Assembly (NCBI RefSeq): GCF_000687455.2
Contig: NZ_JGVW01000086.1
Location: 116,050 to 180,049 of the forward strand
Reading direction: 5' to 3'
DNA from: Burkholderia sp. lig30
Lineage (GTDB): Bacteria; Pseudomonadota; Gammaproteobacteria; Burkholderiales; Burkholderiaceae
DNA length: 64,000 nucleotides
Positions 1-8,058 of the stretch are shown here, in pieces. The notes under the pieces were generated by a model. The model saw only the letters and a list, made by a program, of their open reading frames with translations. It had not been told where the DNA came from and did not search any database. Position 1 is the first letter of the stretch. Each line of letters begins with the position of its first letter. The position numbers were made by a program, and so were the translations under genes.

Positions 1-481
1 ATGCAACCTGTTCCGCATGACCCATATTCCGTATTTCGGCAGCCATTCCGAAATCTTTAGGGAAGATCTGCAAAACATTCCTTAACGGCTCTTAGAAGGA
101 TCAGACTTCATCTGTTAAGTGTGTTTGCAGCCCGCTCATAAATATCACATTTGAAAGCGGGTTAATAATATCGCCAGACAATGTAGGGTAAGGCTGATAA
201 AAATTACAGGGGCTGCATGATTGGCCAGCCGTCGTGGCTTGCCGCTCGGTTGTCAATCCAGGCGGCATTTCGTCAAATCAGGCGCTGATGGATACCGATC
301 ACGCGTCGGTGACCTGGGACGCCCCCGACGCCCCTGATGCACCCTAACCGCGTGCTGCCCCGTAGCCACGGCTGCAGCGTGAAGCGGTAGTTCACTGCAT
401 CGCCTCAGGCCCGCAACCACCTCAATGAGACCATCTGGCGAACGATCTCCATTCCGCCCGCGACGCGGCGCCGCAGCGGCG
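1..481. other. gene-free left edge, AT-rich for about 240 bp
   Basis: No convincing gene was found. The first roughly 240 bases are visibly richer in A and T than anything else in the window and carry stops in all frames. A weak inverted repeat (CCCGCT ... AGCGGG, about 20-nt loop) lies near 133-163. From about 250 the composition returns to the high-GC background. This is probably the intergenic edge of the nif region; no integrase, tRNA or repeat end is visible here. Confidence 0.5.
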
Positions 482-1129
482 TCAACCGTGGCGCCGGCAC
501 ACCGGCGGCCGGCCGCAGCCCGAGGCCCCGGATTCCCTCGATTCCCCGGATTGCGCGGGCGGCGTCGCAAACCAGCTCCGCACGGTGTCGTACGAATAGC
601 GGGTCAGGCCGGCGTGGCGCGCGTGCGGCGCGAGCAGCTGCACCGACAGCGGCTCCGCCCAGCCCCAGAAATCGGCGCGCAGCGCATTCGGAAAACCGAC
701 GTCGTCGAACGCGTGCCACAGCTGCACCAGCCACAGCTCCCGCCCTTCCTCGTCGAGCAGCAGCGGCAGCCCCGCGCCCGCCGCGAGGTGCGCGTGGCGC
801 TGGCTGTAATAAAGCGGCCCGCCGCACGATTCGACGACGAAGTCCGCGACCCGCTCGACGATGCAGTCGAAACACCCGCCCGCGCGGGCGAACAGCGGCG
901 TCGTCTTCAGGCGGCGCATGTGATGCCGGACCAGATCGCGCAGCCCGGCTTCCGCGCAGATCGCGAGCAGACGATGCGGCGGCGCCGGCAGCGGCGGGCA
1001 GACGGCCGGCGCGCCGGACTCGCGTCGTTCGGGGGGGCGATGCGTGACCGGCCACTGCAGCGTCCGGTAGCAGGCGCGCGTGCAGGGCGTCCAGCGCGCG
1101 CGGGGCGGCTTGCCTGGGATCGTGTCCAT
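482..1129 (-). CDS. globin-like (truncated haemoglobin fold) nif-associated protein
   Basis: A 215-aa product with the hallmarks of a bacterial truncated globin: a helical stretch of the type LRDLVRHHMRRLK, the E-helix to GGPLYYSQRH segment, and a final helix with a PxxL pattern. It lies 90 bp after nifQ on the same strand. The start at 1129 is chosen because AAGGAG lies about 10 bases upstream; earlier in-frame starts have none. The position normally held by the haem-binding proximal His (consensus like ARHLPF) reads GAGLPL, so haem binding is doubtful. The protein may be an oxygen or NO protection factor, or a structural relative without haem. The C-terminal tail is low in complexity. Confidence 0.65.
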   Translation of the reverse strand: MDTIPGKPPRARWTPCTRACYRTLQWPVTHRPPERRESGAPAVCPPLPAPPHRLLAICAEAGLRDLVRHHMRRLKTTPLFARAGGCFDCIVERVADFVVESCGGPLYYSQRHAHLAAGAGLPLLLDEEGRELWLVQLWHAFDDVGFPNALRADFWGWAEPLSVQLLAPHARHAGLTRYSYDTVRSWFATPPAQSGESRESGASGCGRPPVCRRHG

Positions 1130-1156
1130 GAGCGTGTCGTGCTCCTTGTTCGGTTT

Positions 1157-1173
1157 GTCGGTTATATACCGAC
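1157..1173. promoter_or_regulatory. interrupted palindrome upstream of the globin-like gene
   Basis: GTCGGT-TATAT-ACCGAC is a perfect 6-bp inverted repeat with a 5-bp AT spacer, 28 bases before the globin-like start and in the gap after nifQ. Size and symmetry fit a dimeric repressor operator, but no regulator can be assigned. It does not match FNR, NifA or sigma54 consensus. Confidence 0.3.
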
Positions 1174-1219
1174 GTATACAACGGTTCCCATGACAAAGCA
1201 CGTTCCGTGCCGCGCGCCC

Positions 1220-1789
1220 CTACTCCGGGCCGAAGCAATGAACGTAATCTGAGCACGCGCCGCAACTGGGCGCGCGGCACACGAACAGCCCCTCGCGCTC
1301 GCACAACTGCTTGTAGAAGAACTTCTTCCACTTCATGTCGTGCGCGTTCTTCGCCGCGAGCTGCGGAAACCAGCGTCCGATCAGCGCGGACAGCTCCCGC
1401 CGCGACGGCAATCCGAGGTCCTGCCACAAATGGTTGTCGCCGCCGCATGCGCTCGCGAGCAGGCAGGCGACCCAGCCTGCCTCGTCGCGCCGGCCCGCGT
1501 GCGGGTCGGCGTGCTCGACGAACAGCGCGACCAGATCGTCGAATTCATCGCCGCGCGCCGCGTCCGGCGGCGACGTGGCGGCGGGCTGCGCGCCGACCGC
1601 GAGCGCGAGAGCCGCGCCCGGAAACCAGCGGTCCAGCATGCGGCGCGTGCGCGGCTCGTCGAGCCCGCCGATCGGCCAGGCGCGCGCGCCGCCGCGATCG
1701 AGCGCGGGCGCGAGCACGCCGGCGAAGGCGAGCGCCGTCGGATCGCGCGCGTCGAGCGCGCAGCGCATCAGGATCGAGCGGGCGTCCAT
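1220..1789 (-). CDS. nifQ: NifQ, molybdenum donor for FeMo-cofactor synthesis
   Basis: 189 aa. NifQ is an Fe-S protein thought to pass a Mo-Fe-S precursor to the NifEN/NifH assembly complex. The family signature C-x4-C-x2-C-x5-C is complete at the C-terminus (Cys171, Cys176, Cys179, Cys185), preceded by the usual KWKKFFYKQLC segment. The gene follows fdxB by 12 bases and lies in the nifENX operon, as in many diazotrophs. Length is normal for the family. The N-terminal third is Ala/Arg-rich and poorly conserved, so the exact start is less certain than the identity. Confidence 0.93.
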   Translation of the reverse strand: MDARSILMRCALDARDPTALAFAGVLAPALDRGGARAWPIGGLDEPRTRRMLDRWFPGAALALAVGAQPAATSPPDAARGDEFDDLVALFVEHADPHAGRRDEAGWVACLLASACGGDNHLWQDLGLPSRRELSALIGRWFPQLAAKNAHDMKWKKFFYKQLCEREGLFVCRAPSCGACSDYVHCFGPE

Positions 1790-1801
1790 CGTCGGCGCCC
1801 G

Positions 1802-2107
1802 TCACACCTGCGCCGCCGCGTGCGTGTAGCACTTCTTCGGGCAGATCTTCGCGCACGCGGTGCAGCCGATGCACAGCGCCCGGTGCGCGATCGTCATCAC
1901 CTTCTTCTCGTACTCGTCGTCTTCGTCGTCGCCGTCGAGCGCGATATGCGCGCCGTCCTCGTCGACGCCGACCAGCTCGAGCACGCCGCGCGGACACACC
2001 CGAAAGCACCGCCCGCAGCCGATGCATTTGTCCTCGTCGAGCGTGGACACGAAGGTCGGCGTCCAGGTCTCGCCGCTCGGCAGTGTCACGCTGAAGGTTT
2101 CGCTCAT
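1802..2107 (-). CDS. fdxB: nif-specific ferredoxin III (2[4Fe-4S])
   Basis: 101 aa. Two cysteine clusters bind 4Fe-4S centres: CIGCGRCFRVCP near residue 30 and CIGCTACAKICPKKC near residue 80, separated by a very acidic loop (DGDDEDDEYE) typical of the nif ferredoxin III group. Probably donates electrons for cofactor assembly or to nitrogenase. The ATG at 2107 is chosen because GGAGGA lies 7 bases before it; an in-frame GTG at 2125 overlaps that ribosome site. It sits between the CCE_0567-type gene and nifQ in the nifENX operon. Confidence 0.93.
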   Translation of the reverse strand: MSETFSVTLPSGETWTPTFVSTLDEDKCIGCGRCFRVCPRGVLELVGVDEDGAHIALDGDDEDDEYEKKVMTIAHRALCIGCTACAKICPKKCYTHAAAQV

Positions 2108-2121
2108 GTCGGGTTCCTCCG

Positions 2122-2319
2122 TCACGCGGCGGCGGCCGCCGCCTTGCGGGCTTCCATCAGCGCGGCGTGCGCGTCGTGGCAGCGCTGCGCGACCGACAGG
2201 ATCTGCTCCCAGTGGGTCGGCAACTCCTCGGACAGGTCGTGCAGGTCCATCTTCGCCTGCGTCGCCTGCGCGTTGAGCTTCTTCAGGCGCGCCTTGAGTT
2301 CGTCTGCGTCGTTCGTCAT
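2122..2319 (-). CDS. CCE_0567-family small nif protein
   Basis: 65 aa, almost wholly helical, with two amphipathic segments (DELKARLKKLNAQATQAKMD and a helix starting PTHWEQILSVAQRCHDAH) and an Ala-rich tail. This matches the small helical-hairpin proteins (CCE_0567/DUF683) that regularly sit between the nifX-associated gene and fdxB. A His and a Cys in the second helix could be metal ligands, as proposed for the cyanobacterial member. Function is not established. It lies 13 bases after the DUF269 gene. Confidence 0.8.
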   Translation of the reverse strand: MTNDADELKARLKKLNAQATQAKMDLHDLSEELPTHWEQILSVAQRCHDAHAALMEARKAAAAAA

Positions 2320-2332
2320 CGGTTGCTCCCTG

Positions 2333-2833
2333 TCATGCGCCGTACTGCGCGACGGCCGGATACGCGCGGATCATCTCGACCGCCTCGTTCAGGAATCTGC
2401 CGCCCGCGTCGGCGAGCTTCGCGAGCGACGGGAAGCCGAAGCGGTGCACGTCGCGCAACTGCTTGTTGACGACAACGAGCCGCCCCGCGATCAGCACCAT
2501 CCGGCCGAAGCCCTCGTGGCTCATCTTCATCATCGGCGACACCATCTGCCGCGTCTCGCGCTCGATCGCGACCGCGATCGCGTTGTAGAACAGTTCGAGC
2601 CGCCACAGCGTCTCGGGGTCCGGATCGCCGATGATCGGGATCGCGCGGCGCTCGTCGCTCGTCAGGATGTACGGCTTGAGCAGCTGCAGGTCGCTCTTGC
2701 GATCCCACGTGCCGTGGGTGTCCTGCGCGCGCAGCTGCTTGACGAGCTGCTGGACGAACGGCGTCGCGAGCAGTGCGTCGTCGCCGTCGTCGCCGGCCGT
2801 GTCGGAATGCGTGTCGATGATGGCGTCAGCCAT
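2333..2833 (-). CDS. NifX-associated protein (DUF269)
   Basis: 166 aa. The sequence shows the conserved core of the NifX-associated family: [18 protein letters not shown] near residue 30, a central helix region, and [20 protein letters not shown] near residue 115. The gene directly follows nifX and overlaps it by 8 bases, the arrangement seen in most nifENX operons. The role is probably in FeMo-cofactor precursor handling with NifX, but the biochemistry is unknown. GAGG six bases before the ATG supports the start. Confidence 0.9.
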   Translation of the reverse strand: MADAIIDTHSDTAGDDGDDALLATPFVQQLVKQLRAQDTHGTWDRKSDLQLLKPYILTSDERRAIPIIGDPDPETLWRLELFYNAIAVAIERETRQMVSPMMKMSHEGFGRMVLIAGRLVVVNKQLRDVHRFGFPSLAKLADAGGRFLNEAVEMIRAYPAVAQYGA

Positions 2834-3239
2834 GGGATACCTCGTCGTCTTCGAAATCGAATGACCGCTCGCCGTCCTTCGCGAGCGCCTTGCGCAGCCA
2901 CGGCGGCGGCGTGCCCTTGAGCACCTGCTGCAGCTTCACGAGGATTTCCTCGATCGGCTCCGGCTGCGGCACCTTGATCGGGTGGATCTTCAGCGCGACG
3001 ACCCGCGCCGCGCCCGACCCGCCGATGGCGGCCACGTAAAGAATCGCGCAATCCCTGATCGCGTCGAGCTTCGGCGCGAGCTTGTCCTCGTCGCCGTCCT
3101 CCTCGAGCTTGCCGTCGAACTCGAAGGCCTCGACGAATGCGTAGCCGGCGGGCGTCACGTCGTACGTGACGATGCTCTTCGCCCAGCCGAAATGCGCGTC
3201 GACCTGCTGCTTGTCCTGCGTCGCGAATGCGATCTTCAT
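2826..3239 (-). CDS. nifX: NifX, FeMo-cofactor precursor carrier
   Basis: 137 aa. NifX binds NifB-co and the VK-cluster and shuttles them between NifB and NifEN. The N-terminus ([20 protein letters not shown]) is the classical NifX/NafY-type cofactor-binding fold with its HFG motif, followed by an acidic segment and the conserved [16 protein letters not shown]. The ATG at 3239 overlaps the nifN stop as ATGA, so translation is probably coupled. Confidence 0.94.
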   Translation of the reverse strand: MKIAFATQDKQQVDAHFGWAKSIVTYDVTPAGYAFVEAFEFDGKLEEDGDEDKLAPKLDAIRDCAILYVAAIGGSGAARVVALKIHPIKVPQPEPIEEILVKLQQVLKGTPPPWLRKALAKDGERSFDFEDDEVSHG

Positions 3240-4651
3240 GCTGTGTGCTCCTTCTCGAATACGGGGGATGCCGCGACGACCGGAATGTCGATCGCGCGGG
3301 CCGGGTCGCGCGCGGCGAGATCGACGGCCTCGGGCGGCAGCGGCCAGTCGCCCGGGCCGTGATGCGGAATCCGCTCGATCATCAGGTTCGCGATCTCGAA
3401 GATCAGGTTCATCGTGCCGCGATAGCCGACCTGGCAGCGGTGCGCGTTGCCGACGCGGTCGAACACCGGAAAGCCGACGCGCATCAGCGGCCGGTCCAGC
3501 CGCGCCGCCATCTGCCGGCCGTGCGAATGGGTGATCAGCAGGTCGCAGCCGGCCGCGCCCTGCTCCATGTCCTCGAGGTCGCCGAGCAGCACCTGTGCCG
3601 CGGGCAGCCACGCATGCGCGGGCGATGCGGTCGTGCTCACGCAGCACTGCAGCTCGGCGCCCATCTCGTGCAGCAGGCCGCCGAGCGCCAGCAGGAGATC
3701 CGGCTCCGCGCCGATCGCGACCTTGATGCCGCCCGTGTGGAAGTGGCCGTCGAGCATCGCGTCGAGCAGGCGGCTGCGCTGCCGGCGGTACTTGTCCGGC
3801 ACCGGCCGGCCCGCGAGCTGCGCGAGCCGCACCAGCAGCCGGTCGTTCGGCTCGACGCCCGTGAGCCGCTCGAAGATCTCGAACGGCGCGCCGGTGATCG
3901 CGTGCAGCGCGTCGGCCGCCGTGCGGGTCTGCTCGCCGACGCCGATCGTGAACGCCGACGCGCCCGCCGCGCGAATCTGTTCCAGCGTCGTCCCGCCGAG
4001 CGTCGTGCCGCGCCAGTCCGGCGGAATGTGGCCGTCGAGCGAGCCCGAGATGTCAGGCAGCACGATCGCGTCGAGCCCGAACGCGCCGACGATCTCGCGC
4101 AGCTCGTCGATGTCGGCGGGCGACAGGTGGCTGCCCGGCAGCAGCGTGACCTGCCGCGGGTTCGCGGGCAGCGGCTTCACAAGCGCGCGCACGATCGCCG
4201 CGACCGCGTGCCGGTAACCGTCCTCGAAGCCGCCGACGTAGTCCGGCGTCGACACGTAGACGATCTCGGTGCCGTCCAGCTCCGGTTTGCGCTGGCGCAC
4301 CCGCTTCAGGTAGCCGTCGACGTCGTCGCCCTTGGTCTCGGTGAGCCCCGTCGAGCAGATCGCGATGATTCTCGGCGCGGCGCGCGTGTGGATGTTGAGC
4401 AGCGCCGTCTCGATGTTCTCGTAGCCGCCGAGGATCGTCGTGACCTCGTTCATCGCGGTCGTCTGCAGCGGGATCGCCTCCTTGAAGTGGCGCACCAGCA
4501 GCACGAGGCCGAACGACGTGCAGCCTTGCGAGCCGTGCATGACCGGCATGCACGCGTCGAGCCCCATGAACGCGAGGCTCGCGCCGAGCGGCTGGCTCAT
4601 CTTGAGCGGATTGACCGTGCAGGCCTTCTTCGATTCCACGACTTCAGCCAT
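3236..4651 (-). CDS. nifN: NifN, FeMo-cofactor scaffold beta subunit
   Basis: 471 aa. Forms the NifE2N2 scaffold on which the FeMo-cofactor precursor is matured. Homologous to NifK: the N-terminus has VNPLKMSQPLGASLAFMGL and PVMHGSQGCTSF, then CSTGLTETKGDDVDGY, the motif that corresponds to the NifK P-cluster region. It lacks the full NifK cysteine set, as expected for NifN. The ATG at 4651 has GGAGA seven bases upstream. The gap to nifE is 20 bases and the end overlaps nifX. Confidence 0.96.
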   Translation of the reverse strand: MAEVVESKKACTVNPLKMSQPLGASLAFMGLDACMPVMHGSQGCTSFGLVLLVRHFKEAIPLQTTAMNEVTTILGGYENIETALLNIHTRAAPRIIAICSTGLTETKGDDVDGYLKRVRQRKPELDGTEIVYVSTPDYVGGFEDGYRHAVAAIVRALVKPLPANPRQVTLLPGSHLSPADIDELREIVGAFGLDAIVLPDISGSLDGHIPPDWRGTTLGGTTLEQIRAAGASAFTIGVGEQTRTAADALHAITGAPFEIFERLTGVEPNDRLLVRLAQLAGRPVPDKYRRQRSRLLDAMLDGHFHTGGIKVAIGAEPDLLLALGGLLHEMGAELQCCVSTTASPAHAWLPAAQVLLGDLEDMEQGAAGCDLLITHSHGRQMAARLDRPLMRVGFPVFDRVGNAHRCQVGYRGTMNLIFEIANLMIERIPHHGPGDWPLPPEAVDLAARDPARAIDIPVVAASPVFEKEHTA

Positions 4652-4671
4652 TGCGATTCTCCGGTGGCGGT

Positions 4672-6186
4672 TCAGGCGGGCACGCCAGGTTCGAGGCCCA
4701 TCGCCCACGCATGGACGCCGAGCGGCATCGACGCCGGCGCGGCGCCAGCCGGCACGTCGGCGTCCCGCGGCGCGACGGCCACCGCGCCGAGCGTTTCGCC
4801 GTCGTCGCCCCACGGCGCGGGAATCCGCACCTGCTGCCACACCGGGTTGTGGATCGCGCGGTCGATCTCGTGCACCAGCTCGACGATGCCTTCGTAGCCG
4901 GCGTACGGATGGTGCCGCTCCTGGTTGATGTCGAGCCACGGCATGCGCGCCTTCAGCGCGACGAACTGCGAGCGGCCGCCGGACAGCATGATGTCGGCCT
5001 TCGCGTCGCGCAGCATCCGGTACATCTCGCGCGGCGTCATGTCGTCGATCATGTGCGCGTCGTCGCCCATGATCTCCTTGATCCGTTCCTTGTCTTCCTT
5101 CGTGCTTTTCTTGACGCTCGTGCCGACGATCTCGAGCCCCGCCTCCTGCAGCGCGGCGACCACCGACCACGACTTCACGCCGCCCGTGATGAGCAGCACG
5201 CGCTTGCCCGCGAGACGTTCGCGATAGCGCGCGATGCGCTGCCACGCGCGCGCTTCCTCGGCTGCGATCAGGCGCTCGGTCCGCTCGATCAGGCCGGCGT
5301 CCGCGCCTTGCCGCACCAGCAGCGTCGCGATCTGCCGCAGGGTGTCGCTCATGTCGCCGATGCCGTAGAACGAGCCTTCGAAGTACGGGATGCCGTAGCG
5401 CGACTCCATGCGCGTCGCGATGTTGATCATCGACTTCGAGCACACCATCATGTTGACCTTCGCGCGATGCGCGCTCGCGATCTCGTCGTAGCGGCCGTCG
5501 CCGGAGATGCACGACAGGACGCGGATGCCGAGCGCGTCGAGCAGCGGCTTCGTCTGCCACAGCTCGCCCGACAGGTTGTATTCGCCGATGATGTTGATGT
5601 CGTACGGCGTCGTGCGCCCGGGCTCGCGCGTGCCGATCACGTAGTCGAGGATCGCCTCGCCGCCGAGCTTGTTGCCGAGGTTTTTCGGCCCCGCGAAGCC
5701 GGGCGCGTTGACGGGGATCACCGGCTTGCCGAACTTCTCGGTCGCGCGCTTGCAGACGGCTTCGATGTCGTCGCCGATCAGCGCGGTCACGCAGGTCTGG
5801 TAGACGAACACCGCGGGCGGATCGTATTTCTCGATGATCTCGCGCACGCTCCGGAACAGCCGCTTCTCGCCGCCGTAGATCACGTCCAGCTCGTTGATGT
5901 CGGTCGTGAAGCCGGTGCGGTACAGCTGCGAGCCGGACGACGCCGCGTGCCGGTTGTCCCACGAATTGCCTTCGCAGGCGATCGGCCCGTGCACCAGGTG
6001 CGCGACGTCGACGATCGGCTGCAGCGCGATCTTCGCGCCGTCGAATGCGCAGCCGCCGGCGGCAGCGCCCGGCGACAGCTGCTTCGTGCAACCTTTCTTG
6101 CGCGCCTTGTCGCTCTTGCCCTGGTTCTTGTCGCAACCGGGCTCGTCGAATACCTCGGCGATCTTGGCTTTCAGCGATGCGGACAT
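4672..6186 (-). CDS. nifE: NifE, FeMo-cofactor scaffold alpha subunit
   Basis: 504 aa. NifD-like partner of NifN. Diagnostic segments are KKGCTKQLSPGAAAGGCAFDG near residues 30-50, HGPIACEGNSWDNR near residue 70, and [19 protein letters not shown]. NifE is first in its operon, with GAGGAG before the ATG and a -24/-12 promoter 36 bases upstream. The C-terminus carries an Ala/Pro-rich tail of about 25 residues after the conserved fold. All cofactor-assembly partners (nifN, nifX, nifQ) follow on the same strand. Confidence 0.96.
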   Translation of the reverse strand: MSASLKAKIAEVFDEPGCDKNQGKSDKARKKGCTKQLSPGAAAGGCAFDGAKIALQPIVDVAHLVHGPIACEGNSWDNRHAASSGSQLYRTGFTTDINELDVIYGGEKRLFRSVREIIEKYDPPAVFVYQTCVTALIGDDIEAVCKRATEKFGKPVIPVNAPGFAGPKNLGNKLGGEAILDYVIGTREPGRTTPYDINIIGEYNLSGELWQTKPLLDALGIRVLSCISGDGRYDEIASAHRAKVNMMVCSKSMINIATRMESRYGIPYFEGSFYGIGDMSDTLRQIATLLVRQGADAGLIERTERLIAAEEARAWQRIARYRERLAGKRVLLITGGVKSWSVVAALQEAGLEIVGTSVKKSTKEDKERIKEIMGDDAHMIDDMTPREMYRMLRDAKADIMLSGGRSQFVALKARMPWLDINQERHHPYAGYEGIVELVHEIDRAIHNPVWQQVRIPAPWGDDGETLGAVAVAPRDADVPAGAAPASMPLGVHAWAMGLEPGVPA

Positions 6187-6221
6187 GTCGGGCTCCTCGC
6201 GGTGTCGGGTATCTGCTCAGT

Positions 6222-6237
6222 CGCAAGTTCCGTACCA
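6222..6237 (-). promoter_or_regulatory. sigma54 (-24/-12) promoter of nifE
   Basis: Read on the minus strand this is TGGTACG-GAAC-TTGCG, matching TGGCACG-N4-TTGCW except for T at the fourth base and the last base. The predicted start point is about 6211, giving a leader of some 25 bases to nifE. Confidence 0.85.
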
Positions 6238-6320
6238 TTCGCGCCAACCCCGCCGGCGCCGCGCGGCGCGGCGCGTTCGACGCTTGCGGCTGTCGGCATC
6301 GAGACGCGCGTTGAACGGTT

Positions 6321-6336
6321 TGAACGGATTGCGACA
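6321..6336. promoter_or_regulatory. degenerate NifA site upstream of nifE
   Basis: TGA-ACGGATTGCG-ACA differs by one base from TGT-N10-ACA. Its centre is about 117 bp upstream of the predicted nifE start point, one helical turn closer than the perfect sites elsewhere in the window. A second imperfect match (TGT-N10-ACG) begins at 6291. Confidence 0.5.
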
Positions 6337-6348
6337 ATCGGCGGGCGG

Positions 6349-6384
6349 CGGAACGGGCGCTCGTCCTGACGAGCCCCCGTTCCG
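6349..6384 (-). terminator. long hairpin downstream of nifK
   Basis: An inverted repeat of 16-17 bp with one mismatch (CGGAACGGGCGCTCGTC against GACGAGCCCCCGTTCCG) and a loop of about 4 bases lies 17 bases after the nifK stop. There is no U-tract, so it may stabilise the nifHDK 3' end as much as terminate. It separates nifHDK from the nifE promoter region. Confidence 0.55.
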
Positions 6385-6401
6385 TCATGGCTGCCGCCGC
6401 T

Positions 6402-7961
6402 TCAGCGGATGATGTCGAAGCTGTAGTCGGTCTCCGCCGGCACGATGGTGTTCGCATCGAGCGTCTCGAAGAATTCGTCGAGCAGCATCACGAGAATCCG
6501 CAGCGCGCCGGCATAGCCCCAGGTCGGATAGCGGTGGTAATGGTGGCGATCGAAGATCGGGAACACCAGGCGCACGAGCGGCGTCTTCGTGTCGCGCTCG
6601 AGATACTTGCCGTAGGTGTTGCCGATCAGGAAATCCACCGGCTCCGTGTACAGCAGCGAACGCATGTGCCACAGGTCGCGCTTCGGATACACCTTGCAGC
6701 CCACGCCGTACGGCGACGCGTCGAACAGCGCCTGCACCTTCGCCGCCCAGGCGTCGTTGCCGTTGGTCGCGAGCACGTGCGCCGGCTCGGCGCCCAGCTC
6801 GAGCAGGAACTGCGTGTAGCCGAGCATCTGGTCCGGGTCGCCGTACAGCGCGAAGCGCTTGCCGTGCAGGTGCGCCTGGCTGTCGGCCATCGCGTCGACG
6901 AGCTGGCCGCGCTCCTTCTCGAGCTCGGCCGGGATCGGCTTGCCGGTCACGCGCGAGATCTCCATCAGGAACTGGTCGGTGCCGGCGACGCCGACCGGCG
7001 CGTTCAGCACCACGACTTCCTGGCCGTGCTCGGCGATGAACTTGCTGGTCTTCTCGCTGCAGTATTCCTGGAACACGAAGGTCGCCTTCGCATGCAGCGC
7101 GCGCTCGACCTCCTCCTTCGTCGTGCCGCCCTCGTACATCCGGAACTCGCCGTCGGTCGGCGTGTTCCAGGTCTCGGACGGGTCGCAGAGGACGTTGACC
7201 GTCACGCCGAACAAATCGAAGATCCGGCGGATTTCCTGCATGTTGCCGACCACGAAGCCGTCGAAGCCGCCGATGAAGTTCACGCTGTCGTCCGGCACGC
7301 GCACGAGCGGCGCCGTGGTGCCGGCCTTGCCGTCCCAGAAGTGCTTGAGGATGCCGAGCAGCGCGTTGTCGTAGCCGGTCACGTGGCTGCCGACGAACGC
7401 CGGCGTGTGCGCGAACGGCACGTCGTAGTCTTCCGGCACGCTGCCCTTCTGCTTGCTGTTCTTGATGAACGCGTCGAGGTCGTCGCCGATCACCTCGGCC
7501 ATGCAGGTCGTCGACACCGCGATCATCTCGGGCTTGTACAGGTTATAGGCGTTGGCGAGGCCGTCGATCATGTTGTTCAGGCCGCCGAACACCGCGGCGT
7601 CTTCCGTCATCGACGAGCTGACGCACGACGTCGGCTCCTTGAAGTGGCGCGAGAAGTGCGACCGGTAATACGCGACGCAGCCCTGCGAGCCGTGCACGAA
7701 CGACAGGGTCTTGTGAAAGCCGTTCGCGACGTACACCGCGCCGAGCGGCTGGCAGGCCTTCGCCGGGTTCACCGTGAGCGAATCGCGCGCGAAGTTCTTC
7801 TGCTTGTAGTCTTCCGTCTTGGTCCACTCGACGATCTGCTTGACCGTCTCGTCCGGGTGGTTGAACTCGAAGTTTTCCTTCTTCGACTGGAAAATGGCCT
7901 GATACTCGGGCTCGCGGAACAGCAGTTCGTGATCGAGAATCTTGTCGGCGGATTGAGGCAT
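6402..7961 (-). CDS. nifK: NifK, nitrogenase MoFe protein beta chain
   Basis: 519 aa. Beta subunit of dinitrogenase; holds half of each P-cluster. The P-cluster cysteines are present in [34 protein letters not shown] and [13 protein letters not shown], the last including the usual Ser/Thr context. Length is normal. CAGGAG precedes the ATG by about 7 bases. It is the third gene of nifHDK, separated from nifD by a 97-base gap that holds a strong hairpin. Confidence 0.98.
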   Translation of the reverse strand: MPQSADKILDHELLFREPEYQAIFQSKKENFEFNHPDETVKQIVEWTKTEDYKQKNFARDSLTVNPAKACQPLGAVYVANGFHKTLSFVHGSQGCVAYYRSHFSRHFKEPTSCVSSSMTEDAAVFGGLNNMIDGLANAYNLYKPEMIAVSTTCMAEVIGDDLDAFIKNSKQKGSVPEDYDVPFAHTPAFVGSHVTGYDNALLGILKHFWDGKAGTTAPLVRVPDDSVNFIGGFDGFVVGNMQEIRRIFDLFGVTVNVLCDPSETWNTPTDGEFRMYEGGTTKEEVERALHAKATFVFQEYCSEKTSKFIAEHGQEVVVLNAPVGVAGTDQFLMEISRVTGKPIPAELEKERGQLVDAMADSQAHLHGKRFALYGDPDQMLGYTQFLLELGAEPAHVLATNGNDAWAAKVQALFDASPYGVGCKVYPKRDLWHMRSLLYTEPVDFLIGNTYGKYLERDTKTPLVRLVFPIFDRHHYHRYPTWGYAGALRILVMLLDEFFETLDANTIVPAETDYSFDIIR

Positions 7962-7994
7962 GGCGTACTCCTGATTCGATAATCCAATGGGGCG

Positions 7995-8028
7995 GCGGCC
8001 GGCGCGGCGCTCGTCGGGCGCCGGCCGC
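7995..8028 (-). other. intercistronic GC hairpin, nifD-nifK
   Basis: A perfect 11-bp stem (GCGGCCGGCGC with GCGCCGGCCGC) and a 12-base loop lie between the nifD stop and the nifK start. There is no U-tract. It probably acts in mRNA processing or stability rather than in full termination, because nifK has no visible promoter of its own. Confidence 0.6.
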
Positions 8029-8058
8029 GGTCGTGCAGTGCGATGCGGCGCGCAACGC

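Noticed and set aside
3227..6369. Long plus-strand frames opposite nifN and nifE
   Set aside because: They are Arg/Ala/His-rich antisense shadows of very GC-rich genes, without conserved motifs. The minus-strand genes are certain.
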